DNA from: Lentzea terrae
GTDB taxonomy: Bacteria; Actinomycetota; Actinomycetes; Mycobacteriales; Pseudonocardiaceae
Assembly: GCF_003265345.1 (NCBI RefSeq)
Contig: NZ_QFWW01000030.1
Coordinates: 372,001-436,000, forward strand
Reading direction: 5' to 3'
Length of the DNA: 64,000 nt
Part shown: piece after piece, positions 15,849 to 24,695 of the stretch
How the letters are laid out: the number at the start of each line of letters is the position of its first letter
Position numbering within the stretch: the stretch's first letter is position 1
The notes under the pieces: model-generated
Told to the model about the DNA's origin: nothing
Database searches by the model: none
Seen by the model: the letters and a program-made list of their open reading frames with translations, nothing else
Translations under genes and position numbers: made by a program

Positions 15849-18800
15849 TCAGCGTTGGATCGTCACGCCCCGGATGGTCTTGAGGTCACCGAAGAGCGAC
15901 GGCGTCGGCTGGACCCGGTAGTTGTCCACCACCAGCAACTCCTTGGTGCGGTCGCGCTTCTGGACCTCCAGGTGCACCGCGACGTGGCCCTCGTGCGACT
16001 TGAGCGTGATCTTCAGTTCCTCGATCAGCTCCGGCGTCAACGTCTTGGTGTGCAGGCCGAGCACGAGCGGCGGGTCCGCGTCGGGGTTCATCTCCGCGTC
16101 GCTGATGTCGAGCGGGACGACGCCGTCACCGAAGATCGCCATCTTGTCCTCGCGCCAGTTCACCCGCCCCTTCACGCACACGGCGGAGTCGAGCTCCAGG
16201 TCGTCGCGCAGGACCTCGTAGGACTTCGGGAAGAACAGCACCTCGATGGACGCGTCCAGGTCCTCGATGACGGTGATCGCCCACGGCAGGCCGTTCTTGT
16301 TCACCCGGCGCTCGATCGACGAGATCATGCCGGAGACGATCAGCTCGCCTTCCTTGGGCGGGTCGTCGAGCACGACCGCGATCGGCCGGGGCGCGAACTT
16401 CCGCAGGATCCGCTCCGCGCCGTCGAGCGGGTGCGAGGACACGTACAGCCCCAGCATCTCCTTCTCGAGGCTGAGCATCTGCTTGCGCGGGTACTCGTCG
16501 GTGCCGAACTTGAGGTGCGCGAGCGGGGAGGTGCTGTCGTCCGGTTCGTCGCCGCTGTCGGCACCGAACAGGTCGAACTGGCCCTCCGCCTCCTTGCGCT
16601 TGATCGGGACGACGGCGTCGACCGCGTCCTCGTGCACCTGGATCAGCGACAGCCGGGTGTTGCCGAACGAGTCGAACGCGCCGGCCTTGATCAGCGACTC
16701 GATCACGCGCTTGTTGCAGGCGACGAGCTCGGACTTGTCCATGAAGTCCGTGAAGGACGTGTAGGCGCCCTTCTCCTTGCGGGTCTTGATGATCGACTCG
16801 ACGACGTTCGCGCCGACGTTGCGGATCGCGCCGAGACCGAAGCGGATGTCCGTGCCGACCGCGCTGAACCGCAGCGCCGACTCGTTGACGTCCGGCGGGA
16901 GCACCTTGATGCCCAGCCGGCGGCACTCGGCGAGGTAGACCGCCGACTTGTCCTTGTTGTCACCGACCGACGTGAGCAGGGCGGCCATGTACTCGGCGCG
17001 GAAGTTCGCCTTGAGGTACGCCGTCCAGTACGAGATCAGGCCGTACGCGGCAGCGTGCGACTTGTTGAACGCATAACCGGCGAACGGGAGAATCGTGTCC
17101 CACAACGCCTTGATCGCCTCGTCGGAGAAGCCGCGCGGGTCGTTGCGCATGCCCTCCTGGAAGCCCTCGAACTCCTTGGCCAGAACCTCGGCCTTCTTCT
17201 TGCCCATCGCCTTGCGGAGCACGTCCGCTCGACCCATGGAGTAACCGGCGACCTCCTGGGCGATGAACATGATCTGCTCTTGGTAGACGATCAGACCGTG
17301 CGTCTCGCCGAGGATCTCCTTGAGCGGTTCCTCGAGCTGCGGGTGGATCGGCTTGACTTCCTGACGGCCGTTCTTGCGGTCCGCGTAGTCGTTGTGCGCG
17401 TTCACACCCATCGGACCGGGCCGGTACAGCGCGCCGACCGCGACGATGTCCTCGAACGACGTCGGCTGCATGCGGCGCAGCAGGTCGCGCATCGGCCCGC
17501 CGTCCAGCTGGAACACACCGAGCGTGTCACCGCGGCCGAGCAGGGCGTACGTCTCCGGGTCGTCCATCGGAAGCGTGTCGAAGTCCGGGACCGCGTCCTT
17601 GCCGCGGTTCATCTCGATGTTCTCGATGGCGTCGCCCATGACCGTGAGGTTGCGCAGCCCGAGGAAGTCCATCTTCAGCAGGCCGATGTTCTCGCACGAC
17701 GGGTAGTCCCAGCCGGTGATGAACGAGCCGTCGTCGCGGTACCACAACGGGATGGAGTCGGTGAGCGGGTCCTTCGACATGATGACCGCACACGCGTGCA
17801 CACCGGCGTTGCGGATCAGGCCCTCGAGACCGAGCGCGGTGTCGAAGATCTCCTTCACCTGCACGTCGGTCTCGAGCAGCGTCCTGACCTCGGCGGCCTC
17901 GCCGTAGCGCGGGTGGCTCTTGTTGATGATCCCGTTGAGCGGGATGTCCTTCGCCATGATCGGCGGCGGCAGCGCCTTCGAGATCTTGTCGGCGATCGCG
18001 AAGCCCGGCTGCCCGTGGTGCACGCGCGCCGAGTCCTTCAGCGCCGCCTTGGTCTTGATGGTGCCGAACGTGATCACCTGCGCGACCCTGTCCGCGCCGT
18101 ACTTCTCGCTGGCGTACCGGATCATCTCGCCGCGCCGGCGGTCGTCGAAGTCGATGTCGATGTCGGGCATGGCGGTGCGCTCGGGGTTGAGGAACCGCTC
18201 GAACAGCAGACCGTGCGGGATCGGGTCGATGTTCGTGATGCCGAGCGCCCACGACACCGCCGCACCCGCGGCCGAACCACGGCCGGGACCAACCCGGATG
18301 CCGACGCTGCGCGCGTAGTTGATGAGGTCGGCGACGATCAGGAAGTACGCGGGGAAGCCCTTGTCGATGATGACCTGGGCCTCGAAGTCACACCGCTTGA
18401 TGTACTCGTCCGGCACCTCGGAGCCGCGGAACCGCCACTCGAGCCCGCGCCTGATCTCCTTGCGGAACCACGAGGCCTGGTCCTCGCCCTCGGGCACCTC
18501 GAAGTTCGGGATGCGATCCTTGACGGTCCAGATGTCGTCGTAGGACTCGATCATCTCCGCGACGAGCAGCGTGTTGTCGCACGCCTCCGGCAGGTCCTTC
18601 CAGACCTGCCGCATCTCCTCAGCCGACTTCAGGTAGTAGCCGTCGCCGTCGAACTTGAACCTGTTCGGGTCGGTCAGCATCTTGCCGGACTGCACGCACA
18701 GCAACGCCGAGTGCGTGTCCGCCTGGTCCTTGGTGACGTAGTGGCTGTCGTTGGTCGCGAGCGGCGGGATGCCGAGCTTCTTGCTGATGTCCAGCAGCCC

Positions 18801-19406
18801 CTCGCGAACCCGGCGCTCGATGTCGAGGCCGTGGTCCATCAACTCCAGGAAGAAGTTCTCCTTGCCGAAGATCTCCTGGTAGTCGGCCGCGGCCTGCAGC
18901 GCCTCGTCGACGTGCCCGAGCCGCAACCGCGTCTGCACCTCACCGGACGGACACCCGGTGGTGGCGATGATGCCCTCGGCGTGCTGCGCGACGAGCTCGC
19001 GGTCCATCCGGGGCTTGTAGTAGTACCCCGTCTTGCTCGCCTCGGTGTGCAACCGGAACAGGTTCCGCAGCCCAGTGGCGTTCTTCGCCCACATGGTCAT
19101 GTGCGTGTAGGCACCGGCACCGGAGATGTCGTCGCCGCGCTGACCGGGGTCACCCCAGAACACGGGCTTCTTGTGCAGGCGGTTGTGCGGGGCGAGGTAG
19201 GCCTCGATGCCGATGATCGGCTTGATGCCGGTCTTCGTGGCCGTCTGGTAGAACTCGTCGGCCCCGTACATGTTGCCGTGGTCGCTCATACCGACAGCGG
19301 TCATGCCGAGCCGCTCGGCCTCCTCGAACAGCGGGGCCACCTTGGCCGCACCGTCGAGCATCGAGTACTCGGTGTGCACGTGCAGATGCACAAACGAGTC
19401 CGCCAC
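15849..19406 (-). CDS. dnaE: DNA polymerase III alpha subunit (replicative)
   Basis: The 1185-residue catalytic subunit of the replicative polymerase. It begins with the PHP domain (HLHVHTEYSMLDG), carries the polymerase aspartates in the MPDIDIDFDD motif near residue 400 and KSHAAAYGLISYWTAYLK in the fingers, and ends with the OB-fold region. Length and order match actinobacterial DnaE1 rather than the shorter DnaE2. The GTG at 19406 has an AAGGGGG ribosome site 6-7 bases upstream; the reading frame extends further but without a better start. Confidence 0.97.
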   Translation of the reverse strand: MADSFVHLHVHTEYSMLDGAAKVAPLFEEAERLGMTAVGMSDHGNMYGADEFYQTATKTGIKPIIGIEAYLAPHNRLHKKPVFWGDPGQRGDDISGAGAYTHMTMWAKNATGLRNLFRLHTEASKTGYYYKPRMDRELVAQHAEGIIATTGCPSGEVQTRLRLGHVDEALQAAADYQEIFGKENFFLELMDHGLDIERRVREGLLDISKKLGIPPLATNDSHYVTKDQADTHSALLCVQSGKMLTDPNRFKFDGDGYYLKSAEEMRQVWKDLPEACDNTLLVAEMIESYDDIWTVKDRIPNFEVPEGEDQASWFRKEIRRGLEWRFRGSEVPDEYIKRCDFEAQVIIDKGFPAYFLIVADLINYARSVGIRVGPGRGSAAGAAVSWALGITNIDPIPHGLLFERFLNPERTAMPDIDIDFDDRRRGEMIRYASEKYGADRVAQVITFGTIKTKAALKDSARVHHGQPGFAIADKISKALPPPIMAKDIPLNGIINKSHPRYGEAAEVRTLLETDVQVKEIFDTALGLEGLIRNAGVHACAVIMSKDPLTDSIPLWYRDDGSFITGWDYPSCENIGLLKMDFLGLRNLTVMGDAIENIEMNRGKDAVPDFDTLPMDDPETYALLGRGDTLGVFQLDGGPMRDLLRRMQPTSFEDIVAVGALYRPGPMGVNAHNDYADRKNGRQEVKPIHPQLEEPLKEILGETHGLIVYQEQIMFIAQEVAGYSMGRADVLRKAMGKKKAEVLAKEFEGFQEGMRNDPRGFSDEAIKALWDTILPFAGYAFNKSHAAAYGLISYWTAYLKANFRAEYMAALLTSVGDNKDKSAVYLAECRRLGIKVLPPDVNESALRFSAVGTDIRFGLGAIRNVGANVVESIIKTRKEKGAYTSFTDFMDKSELVACNKRVIESLIKAGAFDSFGNTRLSLIQVHEDAVDAVVPIKRKEAEGQFDLFGADSGDEPDDSTSPLAHLKFGTDEYPRKQMLSLEKEMLGLYVSSHPLDGAERILRKFAPRPIAVVLDDPPKEGELIVSGMISSIERRVNKNGLPWAITVIEDLDASIEVLFFPKSYEVLRDDLELDSAVCVKGRVNWREDKMAIFGDGVVPLDISDAEMNPDADPPLVLGLHTKTLTPELIEELKITLKSHEGHVAVHLEVQKRDRTKELLVVDNYRVQPTPSLFGDLKTIRGVTIQR

Positions 19407-19580
19407 CAGCAACCCCCTTGTGTAGCAAGCATTTAAGCGCGAACAAGGGACTGTCACGTCCTGCGCCGGTCAACCCTACAGGCCTGCGCTCAGAACGGTG
19501 TCAGGACACCCCGTGCCGAACCTCACCCGCTCGTTGATCTCGATCGGGTACGCGGTGACACGACCCCGCGCGGCGCCAGG

Positions 19581-19586
19581 TAGCGT
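19581..19586 (+). promoter_or_regulatory. -10 box of a leaderless promoter
   Basis: TAGCGT lies exactly 7 bases before GTG 19594 and no ribosome binding site is visible. Confidence 0.5.
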
Positions 19587-19593
19587 TCAATTC

Positions 19594-20430
19594 GTGGTGG
19601 CCCCTGATCCCGTAGACGCACGCCTGCTCGCCCTCCTAGCGGAGTCGGGCCGCGCCGCCGTGCACGAGATCGCCCAACGCCTGGGCATGGACCCCCGCGA
19701 AGCGGCTATGCGCCTGATCACGCTCTCCGGCAGCGGCCTCCCTCTTCTCGTCGGCGTCGAATGCGACCCGAACGGCATCCGCCGAGCCCTCGCCAACGCC
19801 GCCGCCTACGGCAACTACATGGGCGGCCCGCCGAGCGGCCCCTACTCCGTGCACCAGAGCGGCCCCCACCAGGTCCCGTACGCGCAGCAGCCCCCGATCA
19901 GCCAGCCGTTCCCGGCCCAGCCCCAGGCAGCACCGCAGCAGACCACCTGGGGCCCGCCCCAGTCCGCGGGGCGGGTGCGTGCGGACCAGCCGCAGCCCAG
20001 GCCCGTCTCGCGCACCGGCAAGATCGGCGCGGCGCTGGAGGCCGACAGCCTGGAGGGCGCGCACCTCTCGATCCAGCTGGTCGAGGTCGTCGACCCGGCG
20101 GACTTCCTGTTCACGGCGGCCGGATACAAGCTCGCCGAGGGCGAACGGTCCGTCGTCGTGCACACCGAGGTGATGAACACCTCGCAGGTCCCGTACACGT
20201 CGTTGCCGGACATGTACCTCGTCCTGGTCACCAAGACCGGCGAGACCGTGACGAAGGCCCCGGTGTCGTTGTCCTCGCGGCCCGCGCACAAGCTGGGTGT
20301 GCAGCCCGGTGAGACCGCCGGCGGCCACACCGTCTTCGTGCTGCCGGACACGACCGAGGTCATCCAGGTCCGCTGGAGCGTCCGTCCCGAGGTCGACCTC
20401 AACACGCTGGTGTGGACCGTCGAGGACTGA
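19594..20430 (+). CDS. AsnC-type helix-turn-helix protein with C-terminal beta domain
   Basis: The 278-residue protein begins with a winged-helix segment of Lrp/AsnC type (about residues 5-60: DARLLALLAESGRAAVHEIA, then QRLGMDPREAAMRLITL). A Pro/Gln-rich low-complexity linker (about 75-145) follows, then a beta-rich domain (about 150-278) with VVVHTEVMNTSQVPY, resembling secreted DUF4352-like ligand-binding folds. No signal peptide or membrane segment is seen, so it is probably cytoplasmic. It may be a DNA-binding sensor; its targets are unknown. The start is set by the -10 box 7 bases upstream. It overlaps the convergent phosphatase-like gene by 32 bases. Confidence 0.8.
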   Translation: MVAPDPVDARLLALLAESGRAAVHEIAQRLGMDPREAAMRLITLSGSGLPLLVGVECDPNGIRRALANAAAYGNYMGGPPSGPYSVHQSGPHQVPYAQQPPISQPFPAQPQAAPQQTTWGPPQSAGRVRADQPQPRPVSRTGKIGAALEADSLEGAHLSIQLVEVVDPADFLFTAAGYKLAEGERSVVVHTEVMNTSQVPYTSLPDMYLVLVTKTGETVTKAPVSLSSRPAHKLGVQPGETAGGHTVFVLPDTTEVIQVRWSVRPEVDLNTLVWTVED

Positions 20431-21187
20431 GCACGTCCAGCGCCGCGGCGTGCAGTCCTGGCGCGGCGGCCACGTACTCGCTGCTGGTCACCGTCCACGG
20501 TTCGCCGTCTAGGTCGGTGACGACTCCGCCCGCTTCCTGCACGAGCAGCACACCGGACGCGTGCGAGCGCACGTTGTCGTACTGCCAGTGCAGATCCATC
20601 CGACCAGCGGCGACCTGCGCGAGCTGATGGGTCACCGGCACGGAGATCCGGACGTAAAGCGCCTCCTTCGCCATCGCGCTGTACGACGCGCCCACCCGGT
20701 CCGCCATCTCCGGTCCCTGACCTGGCTGGGCCTGGCCGGTGCCCGCCAGCGCACCGTCCAGTGAGGTCTTGCCGGAGACCTTCAGCCGCACGCCGTTCAG
20801 GAACGCGCCGCCGCCCTCGGTCGCCGTGAACATCTCGTCGGACAACGGGAAGTACACGACGGCCAGCACCGGACGGCCGTCGCGGACCAGGCTCACGCCG
20901 ATGTTCCAGTCGGCCATGCCGTGGACCGCGTTCAGGTTGCCGCCGACCGGGTCGATGAGCCACCACTCCCCCGGCTCCAGCGGACCGGAAGCGTGCTCGT
21001 CGTTGAGCCAGCTCGCACTCGGGCGAATCTCGGCCAGTTCGGGCTTCAGCAGGTCGACCACGGCGGCATCGTTGGCCTGCAGCGCCGGGAGCAGCTCGGT
21101 GAGGCTCGAGGTGCGGGACTCCGTCGAGTACCGCTTCAGCACGCGCGCTCCGGCACGGCGGACGGCGGCGGTGGTGGCGGGGAGCAT
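20399..21187 (-). CDS. inositol monophosphatase-like protein with altered metal site
   Basis: A 262-residue member of the IMPase/CysQ superfamily by overall layout: WWLIDPVGGNLNAVHG, an FLNGVRL segment after the mid-domain and LVQEAGGVVTDLDG near the end. The metal-binding signature normally reads DPxDGT; here the second Asp is Gly and the Thr is Asn, the C-terminal WDxAA block is YDNVRSHASG, and the early acidic pair is weak. It is probably catalytically altered, perhaps a regulatory or binding protein. ATG 21187 follows a GGAGG ribosome site. It faces a LysR-type gene with 23 bases between starts, so that regulator likely controls it. Confidence 0.82.
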   Translation of the reverse strand: MLPATTAAVRRAGARVLKRYSTESRTSSLTELLPALQANDAAVVDLLKPELAEIRPSASWLNDEHASGPLEPGEWWLIDPVGGNLNAVHGMADWNIGVSLVRDGRPVLAVVYFPLSDEMFTATEGGGAFLNGVRLKVSGKTSLDGALAGTGQAQPGQGPEMADRVGASYSAMAKEALYVRISVPVTHQLAQVAAGRMDLHWQYDNVRSHASGVLLVQEAGGVVTDLDGEPWTVTSSEYVAAAPGLHAAALDVLSPRRSTPAC

Positions 21188-21210
21188 GGTTTCCTCCAAG
21201 ATTGACTGTC

Positions 21211-22107
21211 ATGCAAGCGGATCTGAACCTGTTGACCGTGCTGGACGCCCTGCTCGAGGAGGGCAGCGTGATGGGGGCGGCACAGCGGCTGCACCTGTCG
21301 TCACCCGCGGTCAGCCGCACGCTCGGCCGGATCAGGAAGGTGACCGGCGACGACATCCTCGTGCGGACCGGCCACACGATGACGCCGACGCCGTACGCGT
21401 TGGGGATCAGGGAAGAGGTGCACCGGCTGGTGCGGGAGGCCAACGCCGTGCTGTCGCCGAGCCGGGAACTGGACCTCGCCGCGCTCGACCGCACGTTCAC
21501 CGTGCAGTGCCACGACGCGCTGACCTCGTCGTTGGTGCCGGTGCTGGTAGGCAGGATCGCGGAGCAGGCACCTGGCGTGCGGTTGCGGGTGCTGGCCGAG
21601 CATTCCGCCGACACCGACGGCCTGCGGCACCGGGTCGACCTGGAGCTCGGCGGCGGCACCCCGGACCTGCCCGAGTTCCGCTCCGAGACGCTCGGCACCG
21701 ATCCGCTCGCCGTGGTCATGCGGTCCGGTCACCCGTGCGCCGGCCACCTCGACCTGGCCGGCTACGCGGCCCAGCCGCACGTGCTGGTCTCCCGGCGCGG
21801 CCGGCTCACCGCCCCGATCGACGACCTGCTGGCGTCGGAAGGCTTGCACCGCAAGGTGATCGCGACCGTGGCGACGGTCGGGGCGGCCCTGCAGATCGCG
21901 GCCGCGAGCGACGCCCTGGTCACCACCACGGCGATCCTCTGCCGCCCGCTGGTCGAGGCGTTCGGGCTGATCACCCGGCCGTTGCCCGCCGAGTCACCGG
22001 ACGCGCCGATCAACTGCAACTGGCACCAGCGCTACGACTCGGACCTAGCCCACGCGTGGCTGCGCGACCAGGTGCGGACGACCCTCACCCAAGTGCTAGC
22101 GCCGTGA
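21211..22107 (+). CDS. LysR-family transcriptional regulator
   Basis: A 298-residue LTTR: N-terminal winged helix (AAQRLHLSSPAVSRTLGRIR near residues 23-42) followed by the two-lobed effector-binding domain (LSPSRELDLAALDRTFTV onward). LTTRs typically activate the divergent gene and repress themselves; the neighbour here is the inositol-phosphatase-like gene, only 23 bases away. The final codons (V-L-A-P-stop) lie inside the left arm of a long inverted repeat whose other arm ends the convergent oxidoreductase gene. Confidence 0.93.
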   Translation: MQADLNLLTVLDALLEEGSVMGAAQRLHLSSPAVSRTLGRIRKVTGDDILVRTGHTMTPTPYALGIREEVHRLVREANAVLSPSRELDLAALDRTFTVQCHDALTSSLVPVLVGRIAEQAPGVRLRVLAEHSADTDGLRHRVDLELGGGTPDLPEFRSETLGTDPLAVVMRSGHPCAGHLDLAGYAAQPHVLVSRRGRLTAPIDDLLASEGLHRKVIATVATVGAALQIAAASDALVTTTAILCRPLVEAFGLITRPLPAESPDAPINCNWHQRYDSDLAHAWLRDQVRTTLTQVLAP

Positions 22108-22264
22108 CCGGCGCCCTTCGCCGCGTCTTCCGGCGCTCAGCAGGGCACCTCGCGGCACCGGCCCACGCCCACAGCCGACCAGGATGAGGACGCGGGGCCG
22201 GCACCACGATGCACCCGTCTGAGCGGCGAAACACGGGGCGAAGGCTGCCGGTCACGGCACTAGC
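22095..22264. repeat. 170-bp imperfect palindrome spanning two gene ends
   Basis: Left arm 22095-22164 and right arm 22195-22264 are reverse complements at 55 of 70 positions by my count, with a 30-base centre. The outer 28 bases match best (25 of 28). The arms include the last codons and stop codons of both convergent genes, so both proteins end in L-x-P from the same sequence. It may serve as a two-way terminator, but it is far longer than the other terminators here. Confidence 0.85.
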
Positions 22265-22851
22265 GCGATCACGCCTGGGAAACGCGGATCTTCGGCCTCG
22301 TCGAGCATGGCGGCCGCGACGGTCTCCCTGCTGACCTTCGCGCCGAGATCGAACGGCGGCGCCTCGTCCAGCCCGACCGTGCGCCGACCGGGGCTCTCCG
22401 GTTCGTCGCTGAGCACCCCGGCGTGGAAGACGGTGCCCCCGGCGGCGAGGACGGCGTTGTCGGCCGCGATCTTGTCCGGGATCCGGTCGCCCAGGAACTT
22501 CCAGAGCACGGCGGCGCCCTCGCCCGCCGCCTCGGCCGACGCGCCCGTTCCGTACGCGCCGAGCCAGATGATCCGGCGCGGCCCGGCTGCGACGACCGCC
22601 TTGGCGCCGTCGAGCAGCACGCCCGCGCGGTCGGTGCCGAGGCCGGACAGGACGACGGAGTCCGCGCCGACGACCGCCGCGATGCTCGCCGGGTCGCTCA
22701 CATCCCCGGCGACGCCGCGCAGGTTCGGGTGTTCCAGGCCGATGTTCCGCGGATCACGGGCGATCGCGGTGACGGTGTGACCGCGCTCCAGGGCCTTGCG
22801 GGTGAGAGCGAGACCGGTCCGGCCGGAAGCCGCGAGAATTGTCAGGTGCAT
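22252..22851 (-). CDS. NAD(P)-binding Rossmann-fold oxidoreductase (atypical SDR)
   Basis: A 199-residue NmrA/atypical-SDR protein. The nucleotide-binding loop is at the N-terminus (LAASGRTGLALTRKAL), followed by TVTAIARDP and a VAGDVSDPASIAAVV segment that normally contacts the adenine or the phosphate of NADP. No Tyr-x-x-x-Lys catalytic pair is obvious, which is usual for this branch. Reaction unknown. ATG 22851 is supported by TAGCGT 7 bases upstream (22859-22864 on the complement). Its last five codons lie inside the right arm of the 170-bp palindrome. Confidence 0.85.
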   Translation of the reverse strand: MHLTILAASGRTGLALTRKALERGHTVTAIARDPRNIGLEHPNLRGVAGDVSDPASIAAVVGADSVVLSGLGTDRAGVLLDGAKAVVAAGPRRIIWLGAYGTGASAEAAGEGAAVLWKFLGDRIPDKIAADNAVLAAGGTVFHAGVLSDEPESPGRRTVGLDEAPPFDLGAKVSRETVAAAMLDEAEDPRFPGVIALVP

Positions 22852-22924
22852 GCGGAAAACGCTATTGAGCACACCGATTAACATCAAGTGCAACGTCGTC
22901 AACCGGTGATTTACCCAGGCGCAA

Positions 22925-23854
22925 TCAGCCTTCTTCGCGGAGCTTTTCCAGCGAGGACGCGAGGTCCGCTGGGTATTCCGACGTGTAGGTGACCCACTGG
23001 CCGTCGGCCGGGTGGTGGAAGCCGAGCTGCCGCGCGTGCAGCCACTGCCGGGTGACGCCGAGCCGCTTGGCCAGCGTCGGGTCGGCCCCGTACGTCAGAT
23101 CGCCCACACACGGGTGGTGCAGCGCCGAGAAGTGCACACGAATCTGGTGCGTGCGCCCGGTTTCCAGGTGCACCTCGACGAAGGACGCCGCCCGGAACGC
23201 CTCGATCACCTCGTAGTGGGTGATGGACGGCTTGCCGGAGTTCATCACGGCGAACTTGTAGTCGTGCTTCGGGTGCCGGTCGATCGGCGCGTCGATGGTG
23301 CCCTTGATCGGATCCGGGTGGCCCTGCACGATCGCGTGGTAGACCTTGTCGACGGTCCGCTCTTTGAAGGCGTGCTTCAAAGCCGAGTACGCCGACTCCG
23401 ACTTCGCGACGACCATCACGCCCGTGGTGCCGACGTCGAGCCGGTGCACCACACCCTGGCGCTCGGCAGCTCCCGACGTGGCGATGCGATGACCAGCGGC
23501 CGCGAGCCCACCCACGACGGTCGGACCCGTCCAGCCCGGCGACGGGTGCACGGCCACACCCACGGGCTTGTCGACGACGATGATGTCGTCGTCCTCGTGG
23601 ATCACGATCAGACCCTCGACCGGGATCGCCTGCACGGTGATCGGCTGTGGGGGCGCGGGCAGCGTGATCTCCAGCATCGCCCCGGCCGTCAGCCGGTCTG
23701 ACTTGCCGACGACCCGCCCGTCGATGAGCACGTCGTCCGCGTCGGCAATCGCCGCCACGACAGTCCGCGACAACCCGAGCAACTTGGCGAGGCCCGCGTC
23801 AACGCGCATGCCGTCCAGCCCGTCGGGAATCGGCAGCGTTCGGTATCCGCTCAC
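22925..23854 (-). CDS. rluD: ribosomal large-subunit pseudouridine synthase, RluA/RluD family
   Basis: Isomerises uridine in 23S rRNA. The 309-residue protein has an S4 domain (about 15-70) and the catalytic core with VVHRLDVGTTGVMVVAK, where the Asp after RL is the nucleophile, plus ETGRTHQIRVHF near the C-terminus. GTG 23854 overlaps the lspA stop by four bases (GTGA), so it is translated together with lspA, a pairing found across actinobacteria. Confidence 0.95.
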   Translation of the reverse strand: MSGYRTLPIPDGLDGMRVDAGLAKLLGLSRTVVAAIADADDVLIDGRVVGKSDRLTAGAMLEITLPAPPQPITVQAIPVEGLIVIHEDDDIIVVDKPVGVAVHPSPGWTGPTVVGGLAAAGHRIATSGAAERQGVVHRLDVGTTGVMVVAKSESAYSALKHAFKERTVDKVYHAIVQGHPDPIKGTIDAPIDRHPKHDYKFAVMNSGKPSITHYEVIEAFRAASFVEVHLETGRTHQIRVHFSALHHPCVGDLTYGADPTLAKRLGVTRQWLHARQLGFHHPADGQWVTYTSEYPADLASSLEKLREEG

Positions 23855-24672
23855 GCGTCGACCTTCTTCTCTTCTTTGTGAACGGTCCCGTCGTAGTCGT
23901 GCTGCATGAGCGCCAGCACCACGATCGTCACGCCACCGCAGACGATCGCCATGTCGGCGACGTTGAACACCGGCCACACGCGGCCGAACGGGTCGAAAAG
24001 CGACAGGAAGTCCACCACGTGGCCGCGCATCGGGCCCGGCTGCCGGAACAGCCGGTCGGCGAGGTTGCCGACGGCACCGCCCAGGACCAGGCCCAGGCCG
24101 ATGGCCCACGGCTGGGAGCGGAGGTTGCGCGAGATCCACAGGATGAACCCGGCGACGCCCAGCGCGATGAGTGCCAGGATCCACGTCATGCCCTCGGCCA
24201 TGCCGAACGCGGCGCCGGGGTTGCGGACGAACGTCAGGTAGAGCACGCCGCCGAACAGCTTGATCGGGTCGGCACCCTCGAGGAACGCCACGGCCAGGAC
24301 TTTCGTGAGCACGTCCAGGGCCAGCACGACGCCCGCCAGGATCGCGAGGATCGTGGTCCGCGGCTCCGGCAGCGAACCCGTGATCGAGAACTCGGGCTCG
24401 ACGACGTCGTCGTCGGCCACGACACGCTCGGCGGGCTTCTCCTCGGCGGGCTTCTCCTCGGCGGCCTTGCCGGTCTCGACGGCTTTGCCCGCCTTGGCGG
24501 CCTCGGCGGCTGCAACCACCTCGATGGCTTCGGTGGCTTCGGCTGCCTCGACGGCCGCGACCGCCTCGTCAGCCCACGAGGTATCGGGTTCCTCGACCGG
24601 CTTCGGCGCGCTGACCTGCTCCTGCGCAGGGTCGGCGGCAGCCTTCTCGGCGGCCTTGGACTCGTCACTCAC
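23851..24672 (-). CDS. lspA: lipoprotein signal peptidase II with long N-terminal extension
   Basis: Membrane aspartyl protease that cleaves prolipoproteins. The catalytic core (about residues 110-273) has four membrane segments and both active-site aspartates, in GNLADRLFR and FNVADMAIV. It is preceded by about 100 residues rich in Ala, Glu and Lys, including the repeat EEKPAEEKPAE, probably disordered and cytoplasmic; typical enzymes are about 160-200 residues. The GTG at 24672 is in the 23-base gap after the upstream aminotransferase. Coupled to rluD. Confidence 0.94.
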   Translation of the reverse strand: MSDESKAAEKAAADPAQEQVSAPKPVEEPDTSWADEAVAAVEAAEATEAIEVVAAAEAAKAGKAVETGKAAEEKPAEEKPAERVVADDDVVEPEFSITGSLPEPRTTILAILAGVVLALDVLTKVLAVAFLEGADPIKLFGGVLYLTFVRNPGAAFGMAEGMTWILALIALGVAGFILWISRNLRSQPWAIGLGLVLGGAVGNLADRLFRQPGPMRGHVVDFLSLFDPFGRVWPVFNVADMAIVCGGVTIVVLALMQHDYDGTVHKEEKKVDA

Positions 24673-24695
24673 CAGGTCATTGTCCACTACCGGAA

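Noticed and set aside
14415..19436. A 1673-codon open frame on the plus strand opposite bioA, the P450 and dnaE
   Set aside because: It is the mirror of well-recognised genes in GC-rich DNA, has Arg/His/Val-rich composition and no recognisable domain.
24425..24470. Short direct repeat in lspA (EEKPAEEKPAE codons)
   Set aside because: A coding low-complexity repeat in the N-terminal extension, not an attachment site or mobile-element end.
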